A DNA stretch of 64,000 nucleotides, taken from contig JABRWF010000003.1 in assembly GCA_018343915.1 (NCBI GenBank), positions 1,736,001 to 1,800,000 of the forward strand. Reading direction: 5' to 3'. The DNA comes from Agroathelia rolfsii (Eukaryota; Basidiomycota; Agaricomycetes; Amylocorticiales; Amylocorticiaceae). The notes beneath the pieces were generated by a model, which was not told the DNA's origin, made no database searches, and saw only the letters and a program-made list of their open reading frames with translations. Numbering within the stretch: position 1 is the stretch's first letter; the number at the start of each line of letters is the position of its first letter. A program made the translations under genes and the position numbers. This document shows positions 1 to 12,529 of this stretch, in pieces.

Positions 1-306
1 GTTTTTACTTGTTTTGGGCTACTTATAGTGACCGGAGTCTTTTTTGTCTATCCACTTAGGTAATGTTCCTTTTAATAGCTCAAAAGAACCAATGCAACTG
101 TGAATACTAATACCACTTGTAATCTAGCCAAGAATACTTCTAAAATAAGAAAAGTATGAATAGGAAGACTACTACTTTTATATGTAAAATGACTATGGTA
201 GTCTACTAATTTTTACGATAATTGATTTTTGCTTAAAGTAATGTGGCTTACTATACCACCTCTAGTGTATGGAGCAACTAGTGCAGAAAAGAGAGATTTG
301 TTCTAA
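1..306 (-). mobile_element. Gypsy-A#1 internal leader, cut by the window edge
   Basis: The reverse complement aligns with the segment just downstream of the Gypsy-A#2 5' LTR (about 11575-11880), with many transition differences. It is the untranslated leader of a minus-strand Gypsy-A copy whose coding part lies left of the window. No open frame is seen. Confidence 0.8.
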
Positions 307-906
307 TATCAAGAGCACACCTGACTCTTGCCACTAAAACTCAACCAAAGCTTATAGTAACCCCTCTAAAGTATGGGGTAGGCAATAAGGCCTGTTTTAC
401 ACTTCCTAGAGCTTGGGATACAGGGGTGTATACTTCTCTATGCCCTGTTTCTACTGTCATGCAAACCTAAGCTCTTCTATCATCAGGCTTTACTCCAAGT
501 GTAAATACTTTCAAGCAAGGTCTATAGTCAAGTTACAAGTTATTTTGTATGTACAGATAGGGGTTGAGGTATCTTAACCCTGGCCAACTAGGCATAAAGC
601 TTTATTAGGGCAAGTGTACTAAGTATAATGATGTTTATGTTGTTATAATTGTAAATAGTCACCATAAGGGCTGGACCTATCTTATGCATACACACAAGGG
701 TAGCACTAAGCTAACCCTTACTACAAGTAGTACTGAGCACACTTGCAACCCTCTGGCATAGAGCCTAAGGGATTTTATTATGAGGGAGGGGAGATAGGGA
801 CTCTGAAGACAAAGTTGTTATTATGTTAGTTGGACTATTTAATATAAAGCACTACTGTACTTACCTAAAGACAAAGAGAATGAATCTAGGGTCTTTAGGT
901 AGAGGC

Positions 907-1095
907 TATTAGAATAAATGGGATGAGAAAATGACTTGTATATTCGGTAGATAAAATGTATCGGTTTTATACATGTATATTAATTGTGAGACATAAGACA
1001 AAAGAATACAAAAGAAACAAAAGAAACTATTGTTACGATGCATACAAAAAGTTTGTGCTATATTCGTAGCTGTTTATTATCCTTATTATCCAATA
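907..1095 (-). repeat. Copia-2 3' LTR
   Basis: 189 bp. It differs from the 5309-5497 copy at eight hand-counted positions, every one a transition. Both termini have changed (TG to TA at the left, CA to TA at the right). Confidence 0.9.
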
Positions 1096-1102
1096 CTCCT
1101 CC

Positions 1103-4100
1103 TCAGCAACAAATTCCCAACATTTCCTTCAATGATTTGTAAGCAGGGCCAGGAAGGGCCTTTGTCAGGATATCGGCACGATTGATCTTGCTTGGCGTAT
1201 ATGTGATGTTGATGACGCAGTTGGTGATTTGTTCGCAAATGAAATGATAGTAAATATCAATATGCTTGGCACGTGAGTAGTGGACAGTGTTATGGGCAAG
1301 CTGGTTAGTGGCAGTGTTATTGGCAAAAATAGTAATGGGCTTGGTCGGTTTAGCTCCGATTGCTTGTAAGAACGTGACGACCCAGGCAGCGTGACGTCCA
1401 GTGCTGCTGAGGGCCATGTATTCGGCTTCCATGGTTGACAGAGCCACGGAAGGTTGTTTCTTGGAGGACCATGAGACCGGGCCGCCGCAGAGTAAGAAGA
1501 CAAAACCGGTAACAGACCGGCGGTCGGTGATGTTGGAAGCCTAGTCGGCGTCTGAGTAAGCAACGACATTCAGCTTGGTGGGGGTATGAGAATATGTGAT
1601 GCCGTCGTCGATAGTGCCTTGTAGGTATCTGAAAATGCGTTTCACGGCATTCCAGTAAGCGTTCGTTGGCCTTGAGTTGAACTGAGAGAGGTGTTGCACG
1701 ACAAATGAGATATCCGGCCGGGTAAGGATGGCCAGATAGAGTAATGCGCCGATAGCAGACTGGTAAGGTGCTTGAGTGATGGTTGCGCCATCGGCGGCTT
1801 TAGCAAGTTTCACGTTAGGTTCCGCGGGTATGTTGAGTGGGAATGATGTAGTCATGTAATATTTCTTGAGTATGGATCTTGTGTAAGCACCCTGCGACAG
1901 GGTGAGCTTCCGCGCGGACCGGTCCCTAGTGACCTCAATGCCGAGAATGTGCCGGACCTGCCCAAGGTCGGTTGTCTCAAATTTGCTGGCTATAGCTGCC
2001 TTAGTTGCACCAAGTAGCTTGGCTGAGTCAGCAAAAATGACCATGTCATCCACGTACATAGAAATAATGACAAGCTGCGTGCTGCATGTCCTGACATACA
2101 CACAGGGGTCAGCTGCTATAGGAGTGAATCCGAGTCCAATAAGTGCCTTATTTAGATTGGTGTTCCAGACCCTACCGGCCTGCTTAAGTCCATATATCGC
2201 CCGATCCATCTTCCAAACACGTCCAGACCCATCGTTGAATCCCTCCGGCTGCTCCATATAGATATCATCCTCCAGCTTCCCACTTAGGTAAGCACCAACT
2301 ACATCCATCTGATGAATTTCCATATCCCTCTCCGCCGCCATTGCAAACAACATTTGTAGTGAATTGTGACAAACCACAGGAGCAAACATCTCCTTATAGT
2401 CAATGCCAGGCTTCTGCTCAAAACCACATGCAACAAGTCAAGCCTTGTACTTGACAATGTTCCTCTTTTCATCCCTTTTGATCTTGTAGACCCATTTGGA
2501 AGTGAGTGCTCGGCGTCCGGCCGGAAGACCTACAAGTTTGAATGTTCTCCTATCCACCAACTAACCCATTTCCCAATCCATTGCCCCTTTCCACTTTTTG
2601 GCGTCCCTGCTTCTGTTAGCTTCAGACTACGTCCTTGGCTCCTTCTGTCCCTCCATAATTCCAAACACGTAAGCGAAATGAATGTCATGGTGAGTTTCTT
2701 CTGCAGGTGCGTCCGAGCTGCCTTCTTTGGCTTTCTCCTTTTTGGCAAGGCGCTGGGATTGGCGTAATTTTCTGGGTTTGATTTTGATAGATAGTTTCTC
2801 ATTTTGGGAATTTTCATCTCCTTCATCGTCGTCTTCATCATCTCCTTCATTGCCGTTATCTTCTGGCATCTCCTCTTCTTTGTCACAGCTTCCCTTTTTG
2901 TTGCTTTCTTCTTCATTCTCTTCCTTATCCTCATCCTCATCTTCACTAGCCTCCTTCTTTTTCTCCTCTTTTTCTTCTTTATCACAATTTCCATCATTGT
3001 CATCTTCTTCTTCCTCCTCCTCCTGTGACCATGTGTCTTCAATTGATATTTTCTTTGATGTTACAGGACCGGGTGACAATGTGACGTGATTATTTGGCAT
3101 AAATGTGACGTTGTGTGATGTGAGGATTTGGCATGACTGAGGTGACCAGTAACAATGTGCGAGTGATGTTTCAGAGAATCCGGTGAAAATAAATTCACGG
3201 GCTTTCGGTTCAAGTTTGTGACGCTTCTGGTCCGGAACATAGACCCAAATTTTTGAACCAAATGGGCGGATATGACTAATATTGGGCTTCTTTCCCCAAA
3301 AGGCTTCATGAGGTGTGATGGCGACTAACTTTCTGTGAGGGGCACGATTCTTAATATAGCATGCATAGGCCACGGCTTCTGGCCATAGTGAGACGCTGAC
3401 GTCAGCACCAAAAATCATGGCCCTTGCAGCTTCAACAAGTGTGCGGTTCATGCGCTCAGCAATACTATTTTGGAATGACAAATGCGGAGCCGTAGTCCCA
3501 ATTTGGATGCCCTCCTTCCGTAAATAGTCCTGTAACTCAGAGTTAATGTATTCTTTACCATTGTCTACTCTAAGTGTTTTTATCTGCTTTCCTGTTTGGG
3601 TTAGTAGAAACGCTTTGTAAGCCTGAACAAATTTAGGAGCATCAGATTTTTGGTCCGAAAAATATACCGTTGTGTGACGGGTTGTAGCATCAGTAAATAA
3701 AAAGAAATACCAGTATTTATTAATGCCAGTTACCCGGGCTGGTCCCCACACATCTAAAACCACAAGTTCCCCAATTTGGCGGATTTTTGTAGCTGTCTCC
3801 TTTGGGATATTCTTTACGTAACTCTTGGCTTGAATGCATGCTTCACACGCTGTTGATTCAGGTAATTTAGTAGTAACCTCAAATCCCGTGACCATGCCCT
3901 TCTGCTGTAAATATTGCAGTGCTGGGAAATTAATATGCCCAAGCGCCTGATGCCATTCAGCCCAGGACTGTTGCACCAGACCTTGCAGCTGTGCTTCAGT
4001 TTTAGGGCGGGTCATAGGGTAGGTCACAGGAGTGACACGCTGGGGTTCGACATGCATCTTGTAAAGGTGGCTGTCTAGCCGCTCACCTTGAATGATTGTT

Positions 4101-5206
4101 GTGTTGCTAGGTTTCTCGATGCCGTCCATTCGGCCATCTGTCAAATAAAATGATAAACCTGCCTTTTCCATCCGTCCCAAGGAAATAAGGTTGAATTTCA
4201 TGCTCGGCACATGTAAGACATCCTTAAGTGTGATTTCATATGCCTTGTCACTAACATGAGTAATGATGTTAATGCTACCAGTGCCTGCAACCTTTGCAGA
4301 ACCGGCACCTTTGATTTGCTTAATGTTTGATGTAGTGTAATTCCTAAAAAATGATTTGTCAAATGCTACATGCACGCTGGCGCCTGTGTCACCCAGCCAT
4401 AAATTCTTGTCCTTTTCACTGAGTAGGGCTTCTGCCATAATAGGAAATGACCTAGCCATGCCAGTGGCTGCGCCATTGTCCTTTTTCTTGCCCTTAGACC
4501 TACAAAATTTAGCAATATGACCCTTTTTACCACAATTAAAACATTCCACCGGTGCTTTTCCACTGTTTCGACCTCCAGTCTTACCTTTAAAAGCAAGTGT
4601 GGTCTTATTGGTTCCATGCCACGCCTAGAGCCAGTTATCTTCCTCGGCAATCTTAGACATCAGCTTCTCTGGATCTTTGTAATCCTCTCCTGATGCCGCT
4701 TTAATGAATAGCTCCCATGACTCTGGTAAAGCTGACATAAGTAAATAACAAAAATCTTCACCGGTCAACTGCTTGCTCATGAGCTGCAATTTATCTTGCC
4801 ATGCTTTGAATTTGTTAATAAATTCCTCAACGGACTCACCCTCCGAACAAAAGGTTTGGTACATTTTGCGTCTGAGTGTGAGTGCCGCATAATCACCCGT
4901 AGCCTGAAAACAATTTTTCAAAATATTCCAGGCCTGCATACCAGTTTCGGCCACAGCAAGGGTGCTGGCCACTTTCTCAGCCACATGCGATCGGATCACC
5001 CGAAGCACCTTCCACTGCTTCTTTTTCCAATCCTGGCATTCTTCATCCTTGCTCTCCTACGGTTCAGCAATTTCACCTTTTACATAACTAAGGAGCTCTA
5101 GCTCCTCAAGTACGTCTTCCATCTTCCATTTCCACGCACTATAGTTTTTGGCACCACAAAGGTGGTCCATACGGCCGAGATCGCTGGTGGAAGTGTCGTT
5201 TGACAT
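1103..5206 (-). pseudogene. Copia-2 gag-pol polyprotein with nonsense codons
   Basis: The frame starts at the ATG at 5206-5204 (MSNDTSTSDLG) and stays in one frame to the TGA at 1103. Gag lies at 5206-4560, a CCHC knuckle (CFNCGKKGHIAKFC) near 4545, protease DTGA near 4390, the integrase HHCC box and D,D,E triad at about 3990-3400, RT (QMDVVGAYL, YVDD) at about 2330-2040, and RNase H (EAEYMAL, KHIDIYYHF) at about 1560-1190. In-frame stops sit at about 5059, 4627, 2627, 2557, 2437 and 1541. Each is explained by C to T (CAG to TAG, CGA to TGA) or G to A (TGG to TAG). No frameshift was found. A long Asp/Glu-rich stretch lies between integrase and RT (about 3035-2800). Non-functional as it stands. 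Confidence 0.92.
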
Positions 5207-5290
5207 TGTTTTGGCAAGTGTCAATCAAGGGGTGAGATAAGCAGAGAGAGTTTTGAGTTATAAGCAGTGGATTTAAATGAAGTTGATTAG

Positions 5291-5308
5291 AGCATAGGGC
5301 TCATAACC
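5291..5308 (-). other. Copia-2 primer-binding site (initiator tRNA-Met, internal)
   Basis: Directly next to the 5' LTR the element strand reads GGTTATGAGCCCT. This is complementary to the anticodon stem-loop of fungal initiator tRNA-Met (GGGCTCATAACC), the half-tRNA priming used by Drosophila copia and Ty5. The match is from memory of the yeast tRNA. Confidence 0.8.
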
Positions 5309-5497
5309 TATTGGAATAAATGGGATGAAAAAATGACTTGTATATTCGGTAGATAAAATGTATCAGTTTTATACATGTATGTTAATTGTGAGACATAAGA
5401 CAAAAGAATACAAAAGAAACAAAAGAAACTATTGTTACGACGCATACAAAAAGTTTGTGCTATATTTGTAGCTGTTTATTATCCTTATTATCTAACA
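5309..5497 (-). repeat. Copia-2 5' LTR
   Basis: 189 bp, ending CTAACA and beginning TATTGG (ancestral TGTTGG). Followed by the GAGGC target duplication at 5498-5502. Confidence 0.9.
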
Positions 5498-5852
5498 GAG
5501 GCACTACAGGGTTATATACTATTTCTACCTGGTCTGTGCACTGGTACATAGTCTGTATACAGAGGTGCTAAGTATGGTGTGATATTGTGCCATAGTGAGT
5601 CTATAATGGTGTTGTGACCCAGACCTATACTCTAGACTTGTTACATAATAAGTCATATGACTAGTGGTTATATGATGGCTAGTTACATGATGACTGATCA
5701 CATAACTTTACTTAGTCATCAAAGTACTTATGTAATATCCACTTATATAATATATATGTTATATACCAAAAAATAGAGAAAAATCGGAGAAAAATTAGAA
5801 AAATAATGAAAAATCTTAAATAAATTTATAATACAATGAGCGACTTGTAACA

Positions 5853-6522
5853 CCTAGGTTGAGTAAGAAACTTCTGAATTACTATTAGACACAAAGCAAG
5901 CAACTAGGAAAACATATCATCTAGAGTACCAACTATGAACAGAGTATAATAGTAATAAGGAAGTCCTATTATAAATATCTAGTAACAGGAGCATGTAGGT
6001 CTCTAATAATATCCAACCTAGTAATATATATAAAACCTGGCTTTATGGCCTACCTATAGACTTTACTAAGTAGGTTGTGTTTATTGGATATATCAAGTAT
6101 GCAAGCCTTAATACATCAAGCAAGATTATACATAGTACAAGAATCCATCTAAGACTACAAGTCCCTAATCTACTAGAGGGCAATTATACATAAAACAAAT
6201 CCTATTCATTTAGGTATAGGCAGTAATAAGTCCTGTTAGCTGTTGGTGTATACAGAGGGACAAGCTGCTGGCTTGAGTTAGAAAGTTATAAATAACCTAT
6301 TAGACACAAAGTGAGCACATAGAAAAGTTTCTGGAACTTGAAGTACCAACTGCAAGTCTAGTATAGTAGGGTACTAAGACTACTATAATAAAGAGACTTG
6401 AACAGAGCTATGTAGGTAGCTGTTTTAGAAACCAAACAAGTGCACAATATAAAAAGGGGTCTTACAACCTCTCTTATACCTTATAGAGGGTTTTTGTTGT
6501 TTGGTTACATTAAGAGTGCAAG
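5853..6522 (+). repeat. LTR-K fragments (two partial copies)
   Basis: 5853-6113 and about 6114-6522 both align, reversed, with the LTR-K copy that starts at 7692. Each right end reads as the reverse of TGTCAAGGCTTGC. No target duplication was found, so the pieces are probably truncated. No coding potential. Confidence 0.6.
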
Positions 6523-6540
6523 CCTTGACATATACAAGTA

Positions 6541-7088
6541 TGTGTTAGGGTATCTTAACCTTGACAAGTACAGGGCAATGCCTTTACTTGCTTAAGTGTA
6601 CTGAGCACTATGTTATTTGTGTTATTGTGGATACAAATAGTTACTACTAGGGCTAGACCTGTCTTATATATATATACAAGAGTAGTACTAAGTATACCCT
6701 TACTATAAGCAGCATAAAGCATACTTGTAACCCTCTGGTATAGAGCCTAAGGAATTTTTAGAAAGAGGGGAGAGAGAGAGATAGAAACTCTGAAGACAAA
6801 GTTTTTCCTATGTTAATAGCTAATTAAATACAAAGCACTACTTATACTTATCTAAAGATAAAGAGAATAAATCTAGGGTCTTCAGATAGAGATACTACAG
6901 GGTTATATACTATTTCTACCTGGTCTATACACCTAGTATATGGTCTGTATATAGAGGTGCTAAGTATAATACAATATTTATCAAGAGCACACCTAACTTT
7001 TGTCACCAAAACTTAACTAAAGCTCACAGTAACCCCTCTAAGGTATAGGGTAGGCAGTAAGGCCTTTTTTACACTTCCTAGAGCTTGG
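6541..7088 (-). repeat. Gypsy-A LTR fragments (two)
   Basis: 6541-6978 matches the interior of the Gypsy-A LTR but lacks its first ~230 bp. 6979-7088 is the start of a second copy (TATCAAGAGC), cut after about 110 bp by LTR-H. Confidence 0.75.
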
Positions 7089-7691
7089 TGTCACAGGTCT
7101 ATGGACAGAGTGCACTATAGAGAGATAAAATAACTAGGGTTAATCCAAACCCTAATAGTATAGCAGAGAGTAATTAGAGACTATAAAAATAAAGATACAA
7201 TTTGATAAAAGAGGTCTGTGAGATAAAGGACATCTCTTAGACTTTAGTAGCTTAAATATATGCTTGTATACTATTGTTATCTACTTTGGTGCGCTCTCTT
7301 AACTTCTAACTCTTACTGAATAATCCAGTAATGATCCTAAGTTCCTCCTTGATTGTTTCAAGGTCTAGTAGTATATGCTGTAGTTCCTGTGTAACTGTGA
7401 TAGTACCTGAAGATAGGAGATTATAAAGTTATACTCTTTTATATAATGTAATGCATAATATATCATAACCAGCACAATAGTGATAGTAAGGGAATAGCCT
7501 AGTTCTAAGCCTTAGCTTAAAACTAAGCTATAGCTAAATAGTAAACTATAGCCTACTACAATATACTATGACTTATAAATATTATACTATGAAATAAATT
7601 ATACTATAGTTTCTATAGTATAATATATAGCTTAATATAATAAATAATAAATGCCTAAGTAATTATATGGTTGTTCTAAGTATATGCTTAA
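7089..7691 (+). repeat. LTR-H, truncated by LTR-K
   Basis: Starts TGTCACAGG and follows the H family seen complete at 39858-40760, including the segment around CTGTGAGATA. It breaks off at the start of LTR-K. The strand is only relative to other H copies; no coding partner is present. Confidence 0.7.
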
Positions 7692-7920
7692 TATCAAGGC
7701 TTACACTCTTGATATAACCAAACAACAAAACCCTCTTAAAGGTACAAGGGAGGGTTGTAAGACCCCTTTTATATGTATTATTTGTTTAGTCTTATTTAGT
7801 TGCTTATATACTCCCGTTAATCTACTCTTGTAAAAGAAAACTTCTTGGTTACTATACTAGGCTAGTTAATTGGTACTCTAAGTGTGAATACTTTCTCTAT
7901 AACCTTTGTTTTGCATCTAA

Positions 7921-9482
7921 TGTCAGGGGTTGATCTTTTGAATTTTTCACTTCCTTTGATTTTTCATTATTTTATTTTATTTTATTTTGTGGATTAGTAT
8001 TTTGCTTACTATACTTGCAATTCTTCTTGGATCAAGATCTTACTTTTTAGGGTCTATTTGGTACTATTCCTTTACCTTATTTTCCATTCTGATCTTCTTA
8101 TCTCTTAGTTGATCTCCTTAGTTTTGCATTTTACCGTACATATCTTCATTTCTTCACTTTGTGGCTGATGTGGCTGCACTTTCATGCTCCTCTTCAATAT
8201 TGAGACTCAGCTACTATATAGTTCATGTATATACTTAAGGCTGGCTGTCCTAGAGAATGCTTCTCTAGTTCAGACCACTCTGTTCACCACTCAGTATTCT
8301 TTGCTCAATCCACTCTTTTACTTTCTTATGACTTAGTAATGATGATGCTAGCTTACTCTAGCTTATATTCTTTGTCTATGTACTCAGAAAAGACTATAGG
8401 CTCTAATAATTAGTAAGGGATAGGATATCCCAAAAGCCTGCTCTATTAGGGACATAGATATGTAAAGTTCTATAATGATTGGCATTTGTTAGCCCTTGCC
8501 AGGGGTATTCCCACTATGTTATATTTCTTAGTTTCCCACCACCTTTTTATTACTCCTTATTCCCCCCCCCTTTTATGGTTATTTAGTGTTAAGGCTCACA
8601 CTCTTGACTATCTAAATAACAGAGGTGACCCCTATCTATACTACAAATAGAACAATATACTGCTACTAGGTCCCAAAGGTGTACTCCAAGTCTAGAAGAC
8701 TTTCCACCAAAGGCTACTGTTGGCTAATGACTTGTTACTGCTTGCTTAGTAAAAAAGGGAGTGCTAAACACTCTGAGATGCTTAGATTCTTTCTTAGAGG
8801 GTAATAACTCTAAGTCACACTTTGCCCTAATTTATTAAGGGACTTAATATAGAGAGGGGGAGGCAGGCAATACAGCCTGTTCTATAGCTTGCTTAGGTCC
8901 TTATACAACCCTTAGGCTGATAAGGCATAAAGGGAGGGCAAGGGTGAGAGGGCTAGGATAATGAGCCTAAAGGCAAATATATTAGTAAATAGTAAAGAGA
9001 GATATACATACTTATTTACTTACTTAAAGGCAAAAAGTTGAAGCTAAGGCCTTCAGGGAGTGTTACAGGGTCCTTATATAAGTTTCAGGGGTGGTCTGTA
9101 CACTTCTGAATAGTCTGTATACAGAGACAGAAATAGAAAGGAATGCTAAATATAGTATAAATAGATGACTGAGCATAATAGTATAATTATTGCATCATCA
9201 GCTGATTGATCAAGAGTCTAGACTTGGAATGAACTAGAAGGGTCTAGACTCTGTTTACTCATAGGTACTAGTACAAAGGTATAATGATGGCCAGTTATAT
9301 AACTAAGTACTCTGTAACCAATTGTCCTAAGCTGTTTATTATGAATAAATAATATGTAGAAAGTCCAAGAAAAATGGTAAAAATACAAGAAAAATACAAG
9401 AAAATAAAGAAAGATTAGGAGAGTCTGGGTGTACCTATGACATTTGGAGTGGTTAGTCATAGCTTCTGGCCATGCCATGACA
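7921..9482. repeat. LTR-J solo LTR, split by a Gypsy-B solo LTR
   Basis: Starts TGTCAGGGG and ends CCATGACA, with TCTAA duplicated at 7916-7920 and 9483-9487. Removing the internal insertion leaves about 700 bp, matching the complete J copy at 28916-29609. Holds a poly-C run near 8564. Confidence 0.85.
8587..9442 (-). repeat. Gypsy-B-family solo LTR
   Basis: 856 bp, the same length as the Gypsy-B LTRs but decayed (TGTTAAGG start). The flanks are TTTAG and TTTGG. The uninterrupted J copy at 28916 has TTTGG at the same site, so the left duplication has suffered G to A. Confidence 0.9.
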
Positions 9483-10610
9483 TCTAATAACATTTGAAGT
9501 TTCTTATACTTGAGTGAAGCAGCTTAGCCCTCTATATCTACAAAAGCAATTACAAGGTCTTTTTCTGCCTTAACTATAATAAAGTAGATTTGGGTTCACA
9601 TACAAATACCTCTGGTTTATTGAGGACTTCTAGGTCTTATTCTTACCCCTTATACAAGGGTTGGTATAGATATCCTTACTAAGATGCCCTATAGGCCTTA
9701 TACTTAATAAGTAAATAAGAGAGAGGGAGGTGAGCTAGGATGTATACAAGCCTAAAGGCAAGGATATATTAGTTTAATGGTAGTGTTTAATACATAAGGA
9801 GGGGAGTGCCTTTATCTAAAGGTAAAGAGGTCAAAGCTAAAGTTCAGGTAAGCACTATAGGGGTGTATTTATACTAAAAACAAAGGCCCATATATAGCCC
9901 TAAGGGTCTATATGTAGCTAGGGTGAGTAAGCCAAAGTCTGAAAATATTACAGGGCAGTGCTTTCTGACTAAGTCCAATGAGCAACCAATTAGAATAATA
10001 AGTCTAGTACTCCTTAGTAATTGCATAGTGATAGGAATGACCCTAGTTCCTGAGCCTAGATCTTTTGATGAAAAGGAATAATCTAGACTCTACCTTCCTA
10101 ATATATTCTTGTTACAAATGCTCCTATTATATAGGGCTAACACATTTTAGTTATACGTTATAAGATGTCACCTTGTTAAGTCTTGGATGGATGGAGATAG
10201 TAGAAAAGGAAGGGGTAGAGCAGAATAGAAGTAGAGATGGAGTGAACAGGAGTAGAGATAGGAGAGTAGATAGGAAAGAAGAGAGGTGACCAGACTTAGC
10301 CAAGATATATACATCAGGTCCTTGCCTAGTTGCAGTTCAGGATAGGAGTCAGACAGAAGAAGGGGAACTAAGTTGATTTCTGAACTAAGGTAGCTAGGTA
10401 TATGCTAGGTTGGTATAAATACTATAGTAGCAGGAGGATACCAAAAGAAATAGAAATAAAGTAAGACAGAGAGTGGGAAATGGAATACAGGGCATAAATA
10501 GGCTAAAACTATCTATGTAAACAAGGGTACCAGAATGTGTGGGGGAAATAATAGGAAAATAGGATATGTGAGAAGAGGAAAAGACTCCAGGACTCTGATT
10601 GGGTACTAAG

Positions 10611-11574
10611 TATTACAAGTTGATCTATATACTATAATTTTATTTAAGATTTCTCACTATTTTTCTGATTTTTCTCCAATTTTTCTCTATTTTTTGGTAT
10701 ATAACATGTATATTACATAAGCAGACATTACGTAAGTAATCTGATGACTAAGCAAAGTCATGTGATCAGTCATCATGTGACTGGCCATTATGTGACTACT
10801 AGTTATATAACTTATTATATAAAGCAGGTCTAGAGCATGGGTCTAGAACATAACACCATCATAGACTTACTATAGTGCAATATCACATCATACTTAGCAC
10901 CTCTATACACAGACCATGTACCAGGTACACAGACCAGGTAGAATTAGTATATAACTCTGTAGTATCTCTACCTGAAGACCCCAGATTTGTTTTCTTTGTC
11001 TTTAGATAAGTATAATAGTGCTTTGTATTAAGTAGTTAACTAACATAATAAAAACTTTGTCTTCAGAGTCCCTATCTCTCTCTCTCTCTCTCCCCCACCA
11101 AATCCTTTTAGCTCTATACTAGAGGTTGTAAGCATGCTTTGTGCTGCTTGCAGTAGAGACAAGCTTAGTGCAAGTCTCTGTGTGTATGTATAAGATAGGT
11201 TTAGCCCTTGTGGTGACCATTTGCATTTATAATAACACAAAAACCAACATAGTGCTTAGTGCACCTAAAGTAAACAAAGGCTTGCCCTACATTTATTAAG
11301 GCTAAGATACCCTGCACACATATCTATATACACAAGACAGATTGGTATCCCAACTGTAGACCTCACTTGAAAGTCTAGTAGACTTGGAGTAAAGCCTAGT
11401 GACAGCAAAGCTCCTTCTTGAGTGACAGTGGAAACCGTGTACAAAGCATATACATCCTTGCATCCCAGGCCTTGGGAGTTGTAAAACAGCCATTACAGGC
11501 TACCCTATACCTTACAGGGGTTAACGTAGGCTCTGGTTAAGTTTTAGTGATAAGAGGCAGGTGTGCTCTTGATA
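10611..11574 (+). repeat. Gypsy-A#2 5' LTR
   Basis: 964 bp from TATTACAAG to CTTGATA (ancestral TGTTAC...TGACA). Contains a (TC)n run at about 11079-11093 that recurs at the same place in other copies. Confidence 0.9.
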
Positions 11575-11998
11575 TTAGAATGAATCTCCCCTTTCTGCAC
11601 TAGTTGCTCTGTGTACTAGAGGTGGTGTAGTAAGCCACGTTATTTTGAGCAAAAAACAATTACCGTAGAATTTAGTAGACTACCATGGTCATTTTACCTA
11701 CAAAAGTAGTAGTCTTTACCTTCACTTCTATTATCTTTAGGAGTATTCTTGGCCAGCTTGCAAGTGGTATTAGTATCCACAGTTGCATTGGTTCTTTCAA
11801 GCTATTAAAGGGAACTTCACCTGAGTGGATAGATGAAAAAGACTCCGGTTGCTACAAATAGCCCAAAAGATAATTAGACTATTAGTAGAATTAGGCCTAG
11901 CTCAAAGGGCAACAATAAACTTTTATTCATTGTATAAATCACTTTGGGAGTCTCTAGTAATTACTGTCAAACTTGCCTATCATTTCACACCTAGACTA
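11575..11998 (+). other. Gypsy-A#2 untranslated leader
   Basis: Non-coding stretch between the 5' LTR and gag, shared in reverse with 1-306. No primer site beginning TGG is visible next to the LTR, so the primer is unknown. Confidence 0.6.
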
Positions 11999-12529
11999 TA
12001 ACCCTAGTTAAAACCCCAAGGAAGAAAGTAGTGAAGACACCTCTTCTGGAGAATATGAATCCTCTGACAAAGAAAATTCCACCTTTCTCCCTCCTTTTCC
12101 CTTTGCACAAGTATCCGCCCTTCCTACCCCTTTTACCCCATATGCACAATCTCCCATGGCTAAGCAACCCCAACCTCCTGCTCTAGTTACCAATGCGGAA
12201 CTATTGCAAATACTAGTGGTAAACTAAACTACTATAATACAATGGATCCAGAACCAACAAGGGTCCATAGCCAAACCAAAAGAAATCAAACATCCACTTC
12301 CCATATTTGATGGACAATGGATTAATTTTCACCTATTTGTTCAAAAGTTTCAGGCCTACCTCGAACTCAACCCTTAGGTATATGTAACCAAGAAAGAAAA
12401 GGTCAAGTATCTTTTAGGCTTGATGGTGAATAGTGCAATGGCATGGTCTAGCTTGTGGTATGATGAAATAAGATGTATAGAAGAAGGAACAAGGGTAGAG
12501 GGACTAGTGACATTTGTCAAAGTACTTTG
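11999..12529 (+). pseudogene. Gypsy-A#2 gag, first part
   Basis: An acidic, Pro-rich N-terminal part is followed by a gag-like core that includes MAWSSLWYDE. At least two stops interrupt it (TAA near 12226, TAG near 12376), both explained by CAA or CAG changing C to T. The frame is broken by Copia-1 at 12529 and resumes at 21614. No confident start codon. Confidence 0.75.

Larger units (their letters stand above)
907..5497 (-). mobile_element. Copia-2, full-length decayed Ty1/Copia element
   Basis: A 4,591-bp element with 189-bp LTRs (907-1095 and 5309-5497), a perfect 5-bp target duplication GAGGC (902-906 and 5498-5502), a tRNA primer site beside the right LTR and a purine-rich GAGGAGGAG beside the left LTR. 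One long gag-pol frame fills the interior. The domain order protease, integrase, RT, RNase H defines Ty1/Copia (Pseudoviridae type). It is inactivated by scattered nonsense codons rather than deletions. Confidence 0.95.
307..5852 (-). repeat. Gypsy-A#1 5' LTR, split by Copia-2
   Basis: The two pieces, 307-906 and 5503-5852 (about 950 bp together), make one Gypsy-A LTR read on the minus strand. The left terminus reads TATCAAGAG in place of TGTCAAGAG, and the right terminus ends GTAACA. Copia-2 sits between the pieces, flanked by a GAGGC duplication. Confidence 0.85.

Noticed and set aside
2804..3089. Hydrophobic or Ser-rich open frames on the plus strand
   Set aside because: They are the antisense of the Asp/Glu-rich linker of Copia-2 gag-pol, which has the real coding signals.
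8225..8413. Short open frames in LTRs (also 9218-9493, 11302-11493, 26265-26677, 30513-30710, 33863-34141, 36827-37054, 45316-45507, 45938-46346)
   Set aside because: They fall inside LTRs with proven TG...CA ends and target duplications, vary between copies and show no protein motifs.
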